Shown: positions 23,746 to 33,441, counted from the stretch's first letter. The stretch: 59,147 bases of DNA from an uncultured Oscillospiraceae bacterium (GCA_905234425.1 CAJOHR010000001.1:18607-77753); one strand, 5' to 3'. Numbers and translations: made by a program. The notes: generated from the letters alone by a model not told the origin.

Positions 23746-26025
23746 ATGCTGCTGAAAAAACTCTGGCGGACCATAGGGCTCTATAAAGCCCAGTTCATCT
23801 CCATGGTCATCATGATCGCCCTCGGCGTCGGTATTTTTCTGGGCTTCAACATGGAATGGGTCAGCATCGACGTCAATACCGATTATTTCTACAGCGCCAC
23901 CGGTTATGCCGACTACAGGATCATTCGGGAGAGCGGTTTCTCGGAGAATGACCTGAAAGACGTGGAGAACATCCACGGTGTGGACGCGGTATCCCGGTAT
24001 GTGTGCGTCAACGCAGACGTGAAGGAACGGGACGGAGACGCCCTGGCGCTGTCTGTTACGGAAAACGGGAAGGTCTCCGGAATGCTCGTAACAGAAGGCG
24101 CAGCCTACGACAAATCCAGCCTGAACGGCCTCTGGCTCTCCGACAAATACGCGTCGGCCAACGCCATTTCCGTAGGCGATGAATTGACGCTTACCTATCA
24201 GAATATGGAATTTTCGGGCACTGTCGCCGGGCTGATCAAGGCGAGCGAGCACATGATCTGCGTCCGGGATGAAAGCCAGTTGATGCCGGATTACGACACC
24301 TTTGGCTATGCCTACATCTCCCCTGCTTTTTACGAGGATGTAACGGGATTTCAGTATTATCCCATGCTTCATGTCCGTTCCGATATGGACAAAAAGGACT
24401 TCACAGCCGCCGTGGACGACGCCCTGGGAGAGACGGCCATGATTCTGACCAAGGACGAAACCCTGTCTTATGCCGAGGCCGCAGGCGAGGCCAAGGAGGG
24501 AAAGACCATGGGCTCCGTCCTTCCGGTGCTGTTTTTACTGATTGCGGTGCTGACCATGGTCACCACCATGCACCGGCTCACCGCCCGGGAAAAGACGCAG
24601 ATCGGCACCCTGAAGGCCTTGGGCTTCAAGGACCGGCGGATCACACGGCATTATACCTCCTACGCCCTGATGATCGGTCTGATGGGCACCGCCGTCGGAA
24701 TTGCATTGGGCTATGCCATCGCCTGGTTTATCATGAATCCCAACGGAATGATGGGGACCTATCTGGATCTGCCGGAATGGCGGCTGCCTATCCCCTGGTT
24801 CTGCTGGGTGATCATGGGAGCAATTCTGGCGCTCCTCACAGCCATCGGGTTTCTGTCGGTGCGTCAGATGCTCCGGGGAACTGCCGCCGATGCGCTGCGC
24901 CCCTATACGCCAAAGAAAATGAAGCCTCTGCTCCTGGAGCGGACGCCCCTTTGGCGCGTTTTCGGCTTCGGGCCCCGCTGGAATCTGCGGGATATCATGC
25001 GGCATAAGGCGCGGTCTCTCATGAGCCTGATCGGAACCCTGGGATGCACCCTTCTGATCCTGGGCTCCATGGGGATGCGGGACACCATGGACAGCTTCCT
25101 GGCGCTGTATTACGATGAGGCCACAAACTACACCACGCGGATCAATCTGTCCGAGGATGCGTCGAAGGATGCGATCGAAGAACTGATCACAAAATATAAC
25201 GGCGACGCCAGCGGCACTGTCGGCGTCCAGCTTGGGGACAAGGCCGTGTCCCTGGAGATTTATGACACGCCCCACGATATGGTGCGATTCCCTGCCGAGG
25301 ACAACAGCTTTTCGGCCCTGGCTGATGACGGCGCATATCTCTGCCTGCGTCTGGGCGAGGAGCTTGCGCTCTCTCCGGGCGATCGGATCGAGATCAGCCC
25401 GTACGGCTCCGACGAGACCTATACCCTCCGGGTGGCCGGGCTCATCCGGTCCGTTTCCGAGAGCATCGTCATCACCTCGGCCTACGCGGACTCTCTGGGC
25501 ATTGATTACCGTTTCTCCTCCATCTATACCGATACAGGCAGGGCGGATATTGCCTCGGATGCGTCCATCGCCTCCACGCAGTCCAAGCAGATGATCATCG
25601 ATTCCTTCGACGCCTTTATTCAGATCATGGACGCCATGATCTATCTTCTGGTGGTCGCGGCCATTGTGCTGGGCGTGGTGGTGCTCTACAATCTGGGCGT
25701 CATGAGCTACACCGAGCGCTACCGGGAGCTGGCCACCCTGAAGGTCGTGGGCTTTAAGGACCGGAAGATCGGGCGTCTGCTCATTGGCCAGAACCTCTGG
25801 ATTTCCTTTGCGGGACTGCTGCTGGGGATTCCCGCGGGAGTCTGGGTGCTGGATTATCTGCTGAAGGCGCTGGCCGGAGAATATGAGATGAAAATGGCCA
25901 TCTATCCCGGGAGCTTTGTCATCAGTATTCTGTTGACGGTGGGGATGAGCCTGCTTGTCAGCCTGATGGTTGCCCGCCGCAACAAGCGGATCGACATGGT
26001 GGAAGCGCTGAAGGGCGCGGAATAG
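23746..26025 (+). CDS. ABC transporter permease with two FtsX domains
   Basis: A 759-residue permease in two FtsX halves. The first has a helix at about 15-37, an outer domain, then helices around 260-375. The second has a helix near 425, an outer domain, then helices around 620-745. Cytoplasmic motifs AREKTQIGTLKALGF and TERYRELATLKVVGF mark the two halves. This single-chain double-FtsX form is common in Firmicute efflux or peptide-resistance systems. It ends just before a strong terminator. Confidence 0.9.
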   Translation: MLLKKLWRTIGLYKAQFISMVIMIALGVGIFLGFNMEWVSIDVNTDYFYSATGYADYRIIRESGFSENDLKDVENIHGVDAVSRYVCVNADVKERDGDALALSVTENGKVSGMLVTEGAAYDKSSLNGLWLSDKYASANAISVGDELTLTYQNMEFSGTVAGLIKASEHMICVRDESQLMPDYDTFGYAYISPAFYEDVTGFQYYPMLHVRSDMDKKDFTAAVDDALGETAMILTKDETLSYAEAAGEAKEGKTMGSVLPVLFLLIAVLTMVTTMHRLTAREKTQIGTLKALGFKDRRITRHYTSYALMIGLMGTAVGIALGYAIAWFIMNPNGMMGTYLDLPEWRLPIPWFCWVIMGAILALLTAIGFLSVRQMLRGTAADALRPYTPKKMKPLLLERTPLWRVFGFGPRWNLRDIMRHKARSLMSLIGTLGCTLLILGSMGMRDTMDSFLALYYDEATNYTTRINLSEDASKDAIEELITKYNGDASGTVGVQLGDKAVSLEIYDTPHDMVRFPAEDNSFSALADDGAYLCLRLGEELALSPGDRIEISPYGSDETYTLRVAGLIRSVSESIVITSAYADSLGIDYRFSSIYTDTGRADIASDASIASTQSKQMIIDSFDAFIQIMDAMIYLLVVAAIVLGVVVLYNLGVMSYTERYRELATLKVVGFKDRKIGRLLIGQNLWISFAGLLLGIPAGVWVLDYLLKALAGEYEMKMAIYPGSFVISILLTVGMSLLVSLMVARRNKRIDMVEALKGAE

Positions 26026-26036
26026 CATACGAACGA

Positions 26037-26076
26037 ATAGCGGTTCAGACGTCCCGGAGGAGGTCTGAACCGCTAT
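26037..26076 (+). terminator. Terminator of the ABC exporter operon
   Basis: ATAGCGGTTCAGAC (26037-26050) pairs with GTCTGAACCGCTAT (26063-26076), a perfect 14-bp stem, followed by AAGTATTTG. Confidence 0.8.
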
Positions 26077-26153
26077 AAGTATTTGTGATTTCACGGCTTG
26101 ATCCTTGGAATCGCAGAATTCTCGCGGCGCAAACCGTTCTGCAAACAGTTTGC

Positions 26154-26558
26154 TTAAAAGGACAGTCCCCAAACGGCGGCAGCATTCCGGGCAATTCCGA
26201 AAACAGCAAGCAGAACTGCCGCAATCACCGTCGCCCGGTTGGCCAAATGAGACAGCCGGCGTTCTCCTGTCCGCACATATCGACAGCACCAGACGGAGAA
26301 GACAGCGAATCCCGGAACAAGCAGGACCATAACGGCTCCGTTGTCATGAAATGCAGACAGAACGTCTCCACGGAGAAGATGCAGGCACATCCGGGTCACA
26401 CCGCATCCGGGACACTTGAGGCCCGTGACAAGGTGAAACACGCACGGAATCCCGCCGAACCGTCCGGCAATCATTGCATAGAGCAATCCTGCGGCGAGAA
26501 CCGGCACGGCGCGCCGCAGAAGCCGGAAAAGCCGGATTCGCTCAGGCGCCTGCAACAC
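26154..26558 (-). CDS. DUF2752 family membrane protein
   Basis: A 134-residue protein with three hydrophobic helices and the family motif CPGCGVTRM (about residues 49-57), which looks like a metal site or CxxC redox pair. The start is GTG 26558 (TTG 26555 is an alternative) and overlaps the zinc-ribbon gene by 17 bases, so the pair is an operon. Its role is not known. Confidence 0.82.
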   Translation of the reverse strand: MLQAPERIRLFRLLRRAVPVLAAGLLYAMIAGRFGGIPCVFHLVTGLKCPGCGVTRMCLHLLRGDVLSAFHDNGAVMVLLVPGFAVFSVWCCRYVRTGERRLSHLANRATVIAAVLLAVFGIARNAAAVWGLSF

Positions 26559-27069
26559 TGTTCAGTTCGTTCTGGATCAGTCCCATGGTGACAATGCTGA
26601 AGCCCACCAATGTCAGAACCAGGTAGAGAATATTCAGGCTTGTGTCCTGGTACTGTCCGTTCATGGCGCGGACCCGGTTGACCTTGTCGCCGGCCTTGTA
26701 GGACCAGTATATGAAATAGATGTTGCAGGTGACGATGCTGAGCAGCAGGACCATGCCGGCGCCGGTATCTTCCGTTTCCCCGCTGGCCGTGTTGAGATCG
26801 GTGACGATGCAGTACATCCAGTACAGCCCATAGATCCCGCAGGTGATGATGCTCAGGACCACGGCCAGCGCAATACTGCGGCCGGCGATGGGCGCGCGGT
26901 AACCGCCGGGACCTCCGGGCGCGGCGGACGGATAAACCCGGGGCGGCACAGGAGCCTGCGGCGGCTGACCATTGAAGGGCTGCTGGTTCGGCTGGGCCAA
27001 TCTGGCGCCGCACACAGGGCAAAAGCTGGCGCGGTCATCCACATTGGTTCCGCATTGCGGACAGAACAT
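26542..27069 (-). CDS. Zinc-ribbon protein with DUF4234-like membrane domain
   Basis: A 175-residue protein. The zinc ribbon CPQCG...CPVCG is at residues 3-22, followed by a Pro/Gln-rich linker (23-60). A membrane domain of three helices (about 66-165) contains the DUF4234 type sequence ITCGIYGLYWMY. This layout is frequent in clostridial envelope proteins of unknown role. AAAGGAGAA precedes the ATG. Confidence 0.82.
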   Translation of the reverse strand: MFCPQCGTNVDDRASFCPVCGARLAQPNQQPFNGQPPQAPVPPRVYPSAAPGGPGGYRAPIAGRSIALAVVLSIITCGIYGLYWMYCIVTDLNTASGETEDTGAGMVLLLSIVTCNIYFIYWSYKAGDKVNRVRAMNGQYQDTSLNILYLVLTLVGFSIVTMGLIQNELNSVAGA

Positions 27070-27105
27070 GGCAATTCTCCTTTCCTTTGGCTGATTTCTG
27101 TCGTT

Positions 27106-27134
27106 ATTATACTACAATCGGATTCCCTGTGTAA
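27106..27134 (-). promoter_or_regulatory. Probable promoter of the zinc-ribbon/DUF2752 operon
   Basis: Minus strand TTACAC (27134-27129), 17 bases, TATAAT (27111-27106). The -10 is perfect, the -35 weak. Confidence 0.5.
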
Positions 27135-27209
27135 AGGGAATATGGACAAATGGGAGCATATTTTGCGGCAAACGCGAAACCCTAGCCTTTGCGGAAGTGA
27201 ATCCTGTGA

Positions 27210-27238
27210 TTGCTTTTTGGCGGGAGAATCGGTATAAT
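27210..27238 (+). promoter_or_regulatory. Promoter of the VanW gene
   Basis: TTGCTT (27210-27215), 17 bases, TATAAT (27233-27238), then AAAGGAGG before the ATG at 27259. Confidence 0.65.
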
Positions 27239-27258
27239 GTCGGAAAAGGAGGCGCAAT

Positions 27259-29085
27259 ATGGAGGAATACCTGAACGAAAAAGCTTCATTTGGGAGCTCT
27301 CATACTGCCGCAAAGCCATGGCGCCTGATCGTCATTACGGCGCTGCTTCTGGTTATGACCATCGCCGCGGCGGCTGCCTCCTGCTATGTCTACTATGTGA
27401 TCCATCCCTATGAAAACTATGACCGGATCCTGCCGAATGTGTACTGCGCAGGGGTGGAGCTCAGCGGAATGACCCAGGCGGAGGCGAAACAGGCCATTGA
27501 GGAAGCCTTTCGGGAGCCGGTCCATTCCCTGCGGGTGGTATTGCCGGATTGCGAATACACGTTTCAGCCGGAACAGAAAGGCTTGACGCTGAACAGCGAG
27601 TCCATTGCAAGCCGGGCCTATGCCTACGGCAGGTCTGACCGCAGCGCCTACGGGATCTTCAAGGCCTTTCGCCGGGCAAAAGGGACGGAATACCGAATGG
27701 ATCCGGAAACGGCGCTGGAATACAGCAAGGAAGACGTGGAGGCCTTATCCAGGACCATCAGTCAGGAGACCTATATCGCCCCCACCGAATCCCAGGTTTC
27801 CTGCGACCCCGAAACCCACACGGTCTCTCTCCTTCTGGGAACGCCCGGCAGGCGGATCGACCCCCAGACCGTCTATGAGGCGGTGTGCGGCGCCTTCGAC
27901 GAACTGAGCTTTGAGGATGTCACCTTGTCATACGACAAGGTGGAAATCGATCTTGACGCTGTAGAATCCATGTGCCGAAGCGCGGCCTACGACTACCACC
28001 TGTTTCCCGTCCACCCGCAGGCCTATGCGGATGCGGAAAACCATGCCATTGCGCTCACCATGGGCACCCGGGGCTGGAAGCTGGATGGAGACGCTCTTTA
28101 CAGTCTGGCGGAGGATGCGGTGAACGGGGAAAGCTATGGGACCGTGGAGCTTGCCATGGAACCCATCGAGCCCAGGGAGGCGGATATATCCGGCCCGTGT
28201 GAAGCCCTTGCCGCGGAGCCCACGGAGCCCTATTATTACGGCGGATCGGTCCTGGAGGGCTCCCCCGGATACACTCTGGATTGGGACGCCGCCGCTGAAT
28301 TGATTGCAGGTGCAAGCTACGGAGAATCCATTGTCATCCCCATGACGGAGGTCGCGCCGAAGCGAACGGCGGCGGAGATCCAGGCGGTGCTGTTCCGGGA
28401 CCGTTTAGGCTCCTGCAATACCGACCACACATCCAATTCCAACCGCACAAACAATCTGATTCTGGCCTGCAAAGCCATCGACGGAACTGTCCTCAACGCG
28501 GGAGAGCGCTTTTCCTTTAACGGCATCGTAGGAGAGCGGACCGCATCCAAGGGCTATCTTCCCGCCACGGTGTATGTGGGTACGGAGTCCACAGAACAGC
28601 TCGGCGGCGGAATCTGTCAGGTGGCGTCCACCATCTATGACGCCGCGCTGTATGCCGAAATGGAGATCCTGTCTCGGGCAGCCCATACCTTCTTTGTGAC
28701 CTACGTGCCCGGCGGCCTGGACGCCACGGTCTACTGGGGCGCCCTGGACTTTTCTTTCCGGAATTCCACGGAATACCCCGTTCGGGTAAATGCCTGGGTT
28801 TCCGGCGGTCAGGTCCACGTCACCCTGGACGGAACAAAGACAAACGACCATGTGGTGGAGCTGAAAAGCGTCCATCTCAGCACAACGCCTTACAGCACGG
28901 TCTATGTAAACGACAGCTCCAAACCCAAGGGATATGAAAAGGAGACCACCTATCCCTATACAGGATATTCCTATGAGGCATACCAGAATATTTATGACGG
29001 AAACGGAAATCTGCTGGAGAGCAACTATCTCGGATACAGCAGCTACAGCAAGCGAGACCGGGTGATCACCGTTGGAACCGGATAG
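27259..29085 (+). CDS. VanW family protein with peptidoglycan-binding-like domains
   Basis: A 608-residue protein. A short cytoplasmic tail is followed by one helix (about 24-48), then two PG_binding_4-like regions around 75-330, and a VanW domain at about 395-525. The VanW domain holds FSFNGIVGERTASKGY, LGGGICQVASTIYDAAL and YVPGGLDATV. VanW proteins occur with vancomycin-resistance genes and as single cell-wall proteins, as here. No van genes are nearby, so a wall-remodelling role is more likely than resistance. Its end overlaps nothing; cytidine deaminase follows after 16 bases. Confidence 0.9.
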   Translation: MEEYLNEKASFGSSHTAAKPWRLIVITALLLVMTIAAAAASCYVYYVIHPYENYDRILPNVYCAGVELSGMTQAEAKQAIEEAFREPVHSLRVVLPDCEYTFQPEQKGLTLNSESIASRAYAYGRSDRSAYGIFKAFRRAKGTEYRMDPETALEYSKEDVEALSRTISQETYIAPTESQVSCDPETHTVSLLLGTPGRRIDPQTVYEAVCGAFDELSFEDVTLSYDKVEIDLDAVESMCRSAAYDYHLFPVHPQAYADAENHAIALTMGTRGWKLDGDALYSLAEDAVNGESYGTVELAMEPIEPREADISGPCEALAAEPTEPYYYGGSVLEGSPGYTLDWDAAAELIAGASYGESIVIPMTEVAPKRTAAEIQAVLFRDRLGSCNTDHTSNSNRTNNLILACKAIDGTVLNAGERFSFNGIVGERTASKGYLPATVYVGTESTEQLGGGICQVASTIYDAALYAEMEILSRAAHTFFVTYVPGGLDATVYWGALDFSFRNSTEYPVRVNAWVSGGQVHVTLDGTKTNDHVVELKSVHLSTTPYSTVYVNDSSKPKGYEKETTYPYTGYSYEAYQNIYDGNGNLLESNYLGYSSYSKRDRVITVGTG

Positions 29086-29101
29086 ACTGGAGGAACTGAC
29101 C

Positions 29102-29512
29102 ATGACTGCAAATGAATTAGTGGAAGCTGCGAAGGAGGCCATGTCCAGAGCATATGCCCCTTATTCCGGTTACTGCGTGGGCGCGGCGCTGATGACTGCG
29201 GACGGAAGGGTATTTCAGGGCTGCAACATGGAGAATGCGTCCTTCTCCCCCACGATCTGCGCGGAACGGGTCGCCTTTGCCAAGGCTGTCTCCGAAGGGG
29301 TTCGGGATTTTGCGGCGATGGCTGTGGTTGGAGGCAAGCACGGGAATATTACGGGACTCTTCCCGCCTTGCGGCGTCTGCCGTCAGGTGATGCGGGAATT
29401 CTGCAAGGATGATTTCACGGTCTATCTGGGCGGTCCGGATGGAGAAATCCAGACGAGAACCATAGGCGAGCTCCTTCCGGACAGCTTTTCATCCGAGGCT
29501 ATGAACGGGTAA
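29102..29512 (+). CDS. cdd: Cytidine deaminase
   Basis: The start is ATG 29102, 8 bases after GGAGG; the longer frame overlaps VanW. The protein has 136 residues, standard length. Catalytic zinc motifs CAERVAFAKA and PPCGVCRQVM are present, with the substrate region FQGCNMENASFSPT. It converts (deoxy)cytidine to (deoxy)uridine in pyrimidine salvage, in the cytoplasm. Confidence 0.95.
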   Translation: MTANELVEAAKEAMSRAYAPYSGYCVGAALMTADGRVFQGCNMENASFSPTICAERVAFAKAVSEGVRDFAAMAVVGGKHGNITGLFPPCGVCRQVMREFCKDDFTVYLGGPDGEIQTRTIGELLPDSFSSEAMNG

Positions 29513-29524
29513 ATCACAACAAAC

Positions 29525-29554
29525 GGGGCTGTGAGGATCGAACCTCGCAGCCCC
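29525..29554. terminator. Bidirectional terminator after cdd
   Basis: GGGGCTGTGAGG (29525-29536) pairs with CCTCGCAGCCCC (29543-29554) around ATCGAA, with T-rich sequence after it. It sits between the convergent cdd and beta-helix genes. Confidence 0.8.
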
Positions 29555-29561
29555 GGTCTGT

Positions 29562-31409
29562 TTATTTCCTACGCTTCTTTACGCCCACAGTGATTCCGAC
29601 AGCCGCCAGGATCACCACGATCACACCGATGAGGATGGGAACAACAGGCGCTTTTGCGGGGGCCTCTTCCGGTTCTTCCGTTTCCTCCGCAGCCTCTTCC
29701 GCGCTGCTTTCCGCGTCGGGAGCCGGAGCGATCAGCTCAGGCGTCTCCTCTTCCGCTTCGGGCGCGGGGGCAATCAGAGCGTCATCGGGCATGGATTCCT
29801 CTTCGGCCTCCTCGGCCGTCTCAGGCTCCGGTTCCGGCTCCTCATAATTCCAGGCGGCCGTCTCATAGACAGTGCCGTCCGGGGCAGTGGGAACATAGTC
29901 CAGGTTCACGTATTCTTCCGCGGCCTCCGTGTCAAAGGTATACTCTCCATCCTTCACGGTGCCGATGCCGGGAACGTATTCATACCCGGAGTGATCCTCC
30001 TCGGAATAATCGCCATAGACCGTAACCGTGTATTCGCCGTCGCCGGCAAGCAGATTGCCGTCTGTATCCACGATCTTCGCGTTGTTGATCTCCGCACCGC
30101 CGGTGTAGAGGTCCCGAACCTCGCTGTCACCGGTGACGTTCCAGATGGAGGTTCCGTCCATATATACGTCGCAGCCCCGGTCGCCGTTGTTTTCCCGGCA
30201 CACGATGGCGCTGTTCACAACAGACCCTTCGGTGAAGAAGCAGCCCAGATAGCTCCAGGTGTCATAGATGATGTTGTGGTCCACCGCCTGGTCCTTACAG
30301 TAGAGCACGCATTCCGAGCCGTTGGCCCCGGCCACGCCCCAGCCGCGCATATTGGTGTTGCAGGCGCAGAGCAGGAAGGTTTCCATGCCGGGCGCGTATT
30401 CCATCTGCACATCGGAAAGGCTGATGTAGCAGTAGGTGTTGGTGGTGTAAAACATCTTGGCGTTGCCTTCCTCGGAGACATTGTTGGCCTTCAGCACGCC
30501 GCCCACCATGGTGCAGTAGGTGGTGCCCTCCTCGGAGTCGCCGGACATGGACTGGTAGACCATGACGTTGCAGTTCTCGTCGTCGTCGGAGGCGGTGTAG
30601 TTGCCCTCCAGGAAGCAGTTGTACATATGGAAGGGATTCCGGCCCTCAAAGCAGATGGCCTGGGCGTTCCCGGCTGACAGGGTGGCGTTGGCAGCGGTGA
30701 TGTCCGCCACACAGTAGATGGCAGGAGATCCGGTGCCAAGAGAACCGTTGGAGATATAGGTGCCGCCGTCGATGACCATTTTTCCGCTGCCCCGGTCGGA
30801 GCGGATGGCAGCGGAGGAACCGCCCTCTGTGGTGACGGTGCAGTTTTTGGCGTTCAGCGTGCCGCCTCCGGCCACCATGATTCCGCCGGAGCCGCCGGCG
30901 CCCTTGGTGATCACGGTGGCATCCTCAATGTTGATGGTTGCCGAGCCATAGGCAAAGACGCCATTGGCGCCGCCGGCCTCGGTTTCTACCGTGCCGCCGT
31001 GGATCGTCAGCTCGGCAGGCGTGGAGGCGTCCTCGGAATAGGCCAGCAGACCGGCGTTGACGCCGTAAAAGCTGGAGTCATCCCCGTTCAGGTCTCCCGC
31101 CGTTTTGGTAACGGTGCAGTCCGTCAGAGAGGCGGTGACGCCGGGGCCGATCCGCAGCGCGACCTCTGTTCCGTTGGTGGAATCGGGGAAGGTCTCCCCG
31201 GTATAATCGCCGCTCTCCAGGTCCGTCACCGCATCGCCGGTATAGAACCACATGGAGCCGCCGCCGGGAGGCGGAGGAGGCGGCGCGCCGTCGCCCCCAA
31301 AGCCGCCGGGAGGCGCCGGCATATCCGCAGCCGCGGCGGAGATCGTAAACAGCATGGCTGCTGCCATGCCAAGGGCAGACATTCGCAGGGTGCGCAGTTT
31401 CATGTTCAT
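29562..31409 (-). CDS. Secreted beta-helix surface protein with C-terminal membrane anchor
   Basis: A 615-residue protein. A signal peptide (to about residue 29, ending SAAAADM) is followed by a Pro/Gly stretch (31-51). A parallel beta-helix-like region (about 55-430) has repeats such as LTIHGGTVETEAGG and INIEDATVITKG. A Glu/Pro/Ala-rich stalk (about 515-580) repeats LIAPAP. The end is one membrane helix and KKRRK, so it stays anchored in the membrane with the helix domain outside. A carbohydrate-binding or adhesin role is possible. Either ATG 31409 or 31403 may start it; AGAAGGGAA lies upstream. Confidence 0.8.
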   Translation of the reverse strand: MNMKLRTLRMSALGMAAAMLFTISAAAADMPAPPGGFGGDGAPPPPPPGGGSMWFYTGDAVTDLESGDYTGETFPDSTNGTEVALRIGPGVTASLTDCTVTKTAGDLNGDDSSFYGVNAGLLAYSEDASTPAELTIHGGTVETEAGGANGVFAYGSATINIEDATVITKGAGGSGGIMVAGGGTLNAKNCTVTTEGGSSAAIRSDRGSGKMVIDGGTYISNGSLGTGSPAIYCVADITAANATLSAGNAQAICFEGRNPFHMYNCFLEGNYTASDDDENCNVMVYQSMSGDSEEGTTYCTMVGGVLKANNVSEEGNAKMFYTTNTYCYISLSDVQMEYAPGMETFLLCACNTNMRGWGVAGANGSECVLYCKDQAVDHNIIYDTWSYLGCFFTEGSVVNSAIVCRENNGDRGCDVYMDGTSIWNVTGDSEVRDLYTGGAEINNAKIVDTDGNLLAGDGEYTVTVYGDYSEEDHSGYEYVPGIGTVKDGEYTFDTEAAEEYVNLDYVPTAPDGTVYETAAWNYEEPEPEPETAEEAEEESMPDDALIAPAPEAEEETPELIAPAPDAESSAEEAAEETEEPEEAPAKAPVVPILIGVIVVILAAVGITVGVKKRRK

Positions 31410-31441
31410 CGTTCCCTTCTCTTTTGTTATTTGCTGCTGCT

Positions 31442-31470
31442 ATTTTAGCGCCCCGGAACAAAATTGTCAC
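31442..31470 (-). promoter_or_regulatory. Promoter of the surface beta-helix gene
   Basis: Minus strand GTGACA (31470-31465), 17 bases, TAAAAT (31447-31442). Confidence 0.6.
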
Positions 31471-31521
31471 CTGTTGAACACAAATCTACCTTTCCGCTCC
31501 ATTTGGGTGAAATAGGGTATA

Positions 31522-31539
31522 GAGGGGTTTCGACCCCTC
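31522..31539. other. UUCG-type hairpin in intergenic DNA
   Basis: GAGGGGT, loop TTCG, ACCCCTC make a 7-bp stem with the very stable UUCG tetraloop, upstream of the surface protein promoter on that strand. A run CCTCCCTCCCG follows. It has no T-run and its role is unknown; the rest of 31471-31627 shows nothing clear. Confidence 0.45.
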
Positions 31540-31627
31540 CCTCCCGTTGCACCGTACGTACCGGTCAGGTATACGGCGCTACATCAGAGCAGAAGTCAAG
31601 TACACCTTTCGAGATAATACACATAAG

Positions 31628-31660
31628 GAGGCTGTGAAGTCCCGAAGAACTCCACAGCCC
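31628..31660 (-). terminator. Terminator of the SnoaL/solute-binding operon
   Basis: GGCTGTGAAGT and ACTCCACAGCC pair with one mismatch around CCCGAAGA, about 17 bases after the stop of the solute-binding gene on the minus strand. The T-run is weak. Confidence 0.55.
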
Positions 31661-31677
31661 CGATTGTTGTATAGAAA

Positions 31678-33441
31678 TCAGCTGTTCAGATAATCGTCAT
31701 AGGCCTCCTGCTTGACCTCGATGGCCGTATCCACACCCATGCTCTTGACGGTGTCGATGAAGCTGTCCCACTCGCGCATATCCTTCTGGCCCAGAATGAA
31801 CTGAAGTACGTTCTCGGAGATGTAAGTGGCGATGTCGGAAGCGACCTCATTGTAGCGCTCCTTCTGGGGATTGGTCATAACGGCCCCCAGCGGGTAATCC
31901 ATGGTGTGATCGCACTGGCTGGTGAACAGGTCCACCATATCCCACTGAACCTGATTGAAGTCCGCAAAGCAGCGGTCATAGTCGCTCAGGAAGGGCAGCC
32001 GGGTCCGGTTGGCGGTGGCATAGAGGTACGCCGCCTCGGCGTAGGTGAAGCCGTCCGGATTATTGACGATCAGATCCGTATACTTAGGCTCGCCGTTTTC
32101 CATGGTGTAGGAGAAGCCCTCCTCGCCCCAGTTCATAACGAGGGAACCTTCCTCAGAGTACATCCAGTCCACGAGCTTCTCGATGTTCTCCACATCGGCC
32201 GCCTCCACGTTGGAGTTGATGCTCCAGCAGGCGGAATCCATGAGACAGGAGGTCTGGTTTCCGCAGATATGGATCTCGTCGCCCTTGTTCATGACAGGCA
32301 TGGGCATGCCTACGGTCTCCACGCCCAGAACATTCACAGCGGCGTTGTAAATCTCCGGCGGGAAGATGATGGTGGACCACTGGCCTGTGAAGAAGGGCCC
32401 AAGGTCTCCCCGGTCCTGGCTCATGAAATCACGATGGATCAGGCCCTCGGAATACCACTGCTTTGCCATCTCCAGATAGTCCTTGAATTCCGGCTGCAAC
32501 AGGCCCATGCGGACCTCGCCGTCCACCACATACAGGCCGTCCAGATCGCTGTCGGAGAGTTCTGTGTTGATGCCGAAACCGGCGCCAAGCTGGGCGTCGC
32601 CGCCGGAGGCCGAGAACTCAATGGCTGCGCCGGTTTCATTATAGATGGCAAGGAGCATGTCGTGAAGCTCGTCGTAGGTCTCCGGCACGTCCATACCCGT
32701 GGCGTCCAGGAGGTCCTTGCGGATCATGTAGCCGGTGATATCACCGATATCCCGGTACATCTCCGGGAAGGAGACCATGGCGCCGCTTTCGCCGGAGGTC
32801 AGGGTCTTCTTGGCCTCGGGATAAGCGTCCAGGGTAGACTTGTAGTTGGGCATCCGCTCCAGGTCGCCGGAGTAGTCATAGAGGAATTCATCCTCGAACA
32901 CGGCATTGTCGATGGTGTTCGTGTAATAGCTCATGGCGTCGGTGATGATGTTCGGCAGATCATCCGCCGCGAAGAGAAGCTGGAACCGCTCAGAGGCGGT
33001 GTCGATGGTATAGACGGAGATATCGAAGCCGATGCCGGTCAAATCCCGGATCTGGCCGAAGATATGCACGTCCTCCATGGGGTCGTCCACGTACTGGGTA
33101 AAGGGCTCGCCGTACCAGAGCGTGTAAGTGGTGGGCTCATCCACCAGAGGCAGATCCACGGGGGTATAGACAATACCCTCGGGTCCCAGCACGCGCTCCT
33201 CCTCGGGCTCTTCCGCAGGCTCTTCCGCAGAGGCCTCCTCGGGCTCTTCCGCATCCTCCGCAGGCTCCTGCGCCTCCGGTTCCGCGGGCGGCGCGGCTTC
33301 CTCGGCCTGTACGCTCTCTGCCACGGGCTCAGCCTGAGAGGCGGCGGAAGCGGGCTCCGCAGGCGCCGAGGCGCCGCATCCCGCCATCAACCCCAGAACC
33401 ACACACAGGGCCAGCAGGATCGCCAATGTCTTTTTGATCAT
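31678..33441 (-). CDS. Extracellular solute-binding lipoprotein (LplA-like ABC family)
   Basis: A 587-residue lipoprotein. A signal with lipobox LMAGC (Cys 22) is followed by an Ala/Pro/Glu-rich linker (about 24-90). A large periplasmic-binding-type domain follows (TLWYGEPFTQYV, LTGIGFDISVYTI, ERFQLLFAADDLPNI, MIRKDLLDATGMDVPETYDEL, CWSINSNVEA). This resembles LplA-type sugar or oligosaccharide binding proteins of Firmicutes. No permease or ATPase of that class is found in the window; it is the last gene after three SnoaL-like genes. AAGGAAGGAG precedes the ATG. The substrate is unknown. Confidence 0.85.
   Translation of the reverse strand: MIKKTLAILLALCVVLGLMAGCGASAPAEPASAASQAEPVAESVQAEEAAPPAEPEAQEPAEDAEEPEEASAEEPAEEPEEERVLGPEGIVYTPVDLPLVDEPTTYTLWYGEPFTQYVDDPMEDVHIFGQIRDLTGIGFDISVYTIDTASERFQLLFAADDLPNIITDAMSYYTNTIDNAVFEDEFLYDYSGDLERMPNYKSTLDAYPEAKKTLTSGESGAMVSFPEMYRDIGDITGYMIRKDLLDATGMDVPETYDELHDMLLAIYNETGAAIEFSASGGDAQLGAGFGINTELSDSDLDGLYVVDGEVRMGLLQPEFKDYLEMAKQWYSEGLIHRDFMSQDRGDLGPFFTGQWSTIIFPPEIYNAAVNVLGVETVGMPMPVMNKGDEIHICGNQTSCLMDSACWSINSNVEAADVENIEKLVDWMYSEEGSLVMNWGEEGFSYTMENGEPKYTDLIVNNPDGFTYAEAAYLYATANRTRLPFLSDYDRCFADFNQVQWDMVDLFTSQCDHTMDYPLGAVMTNPQKERYNEVASDIATYISENVLQFILGQKDMREWDSFIDTVKSMGVDTAIEVKQEAYDDYLNS

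Noticed and set aside
24535..26289. 584-codon minus-strand frame over the exporter permease
   Set aside because: Antisense shadow; it also runs across the terminator at 26037-26076.
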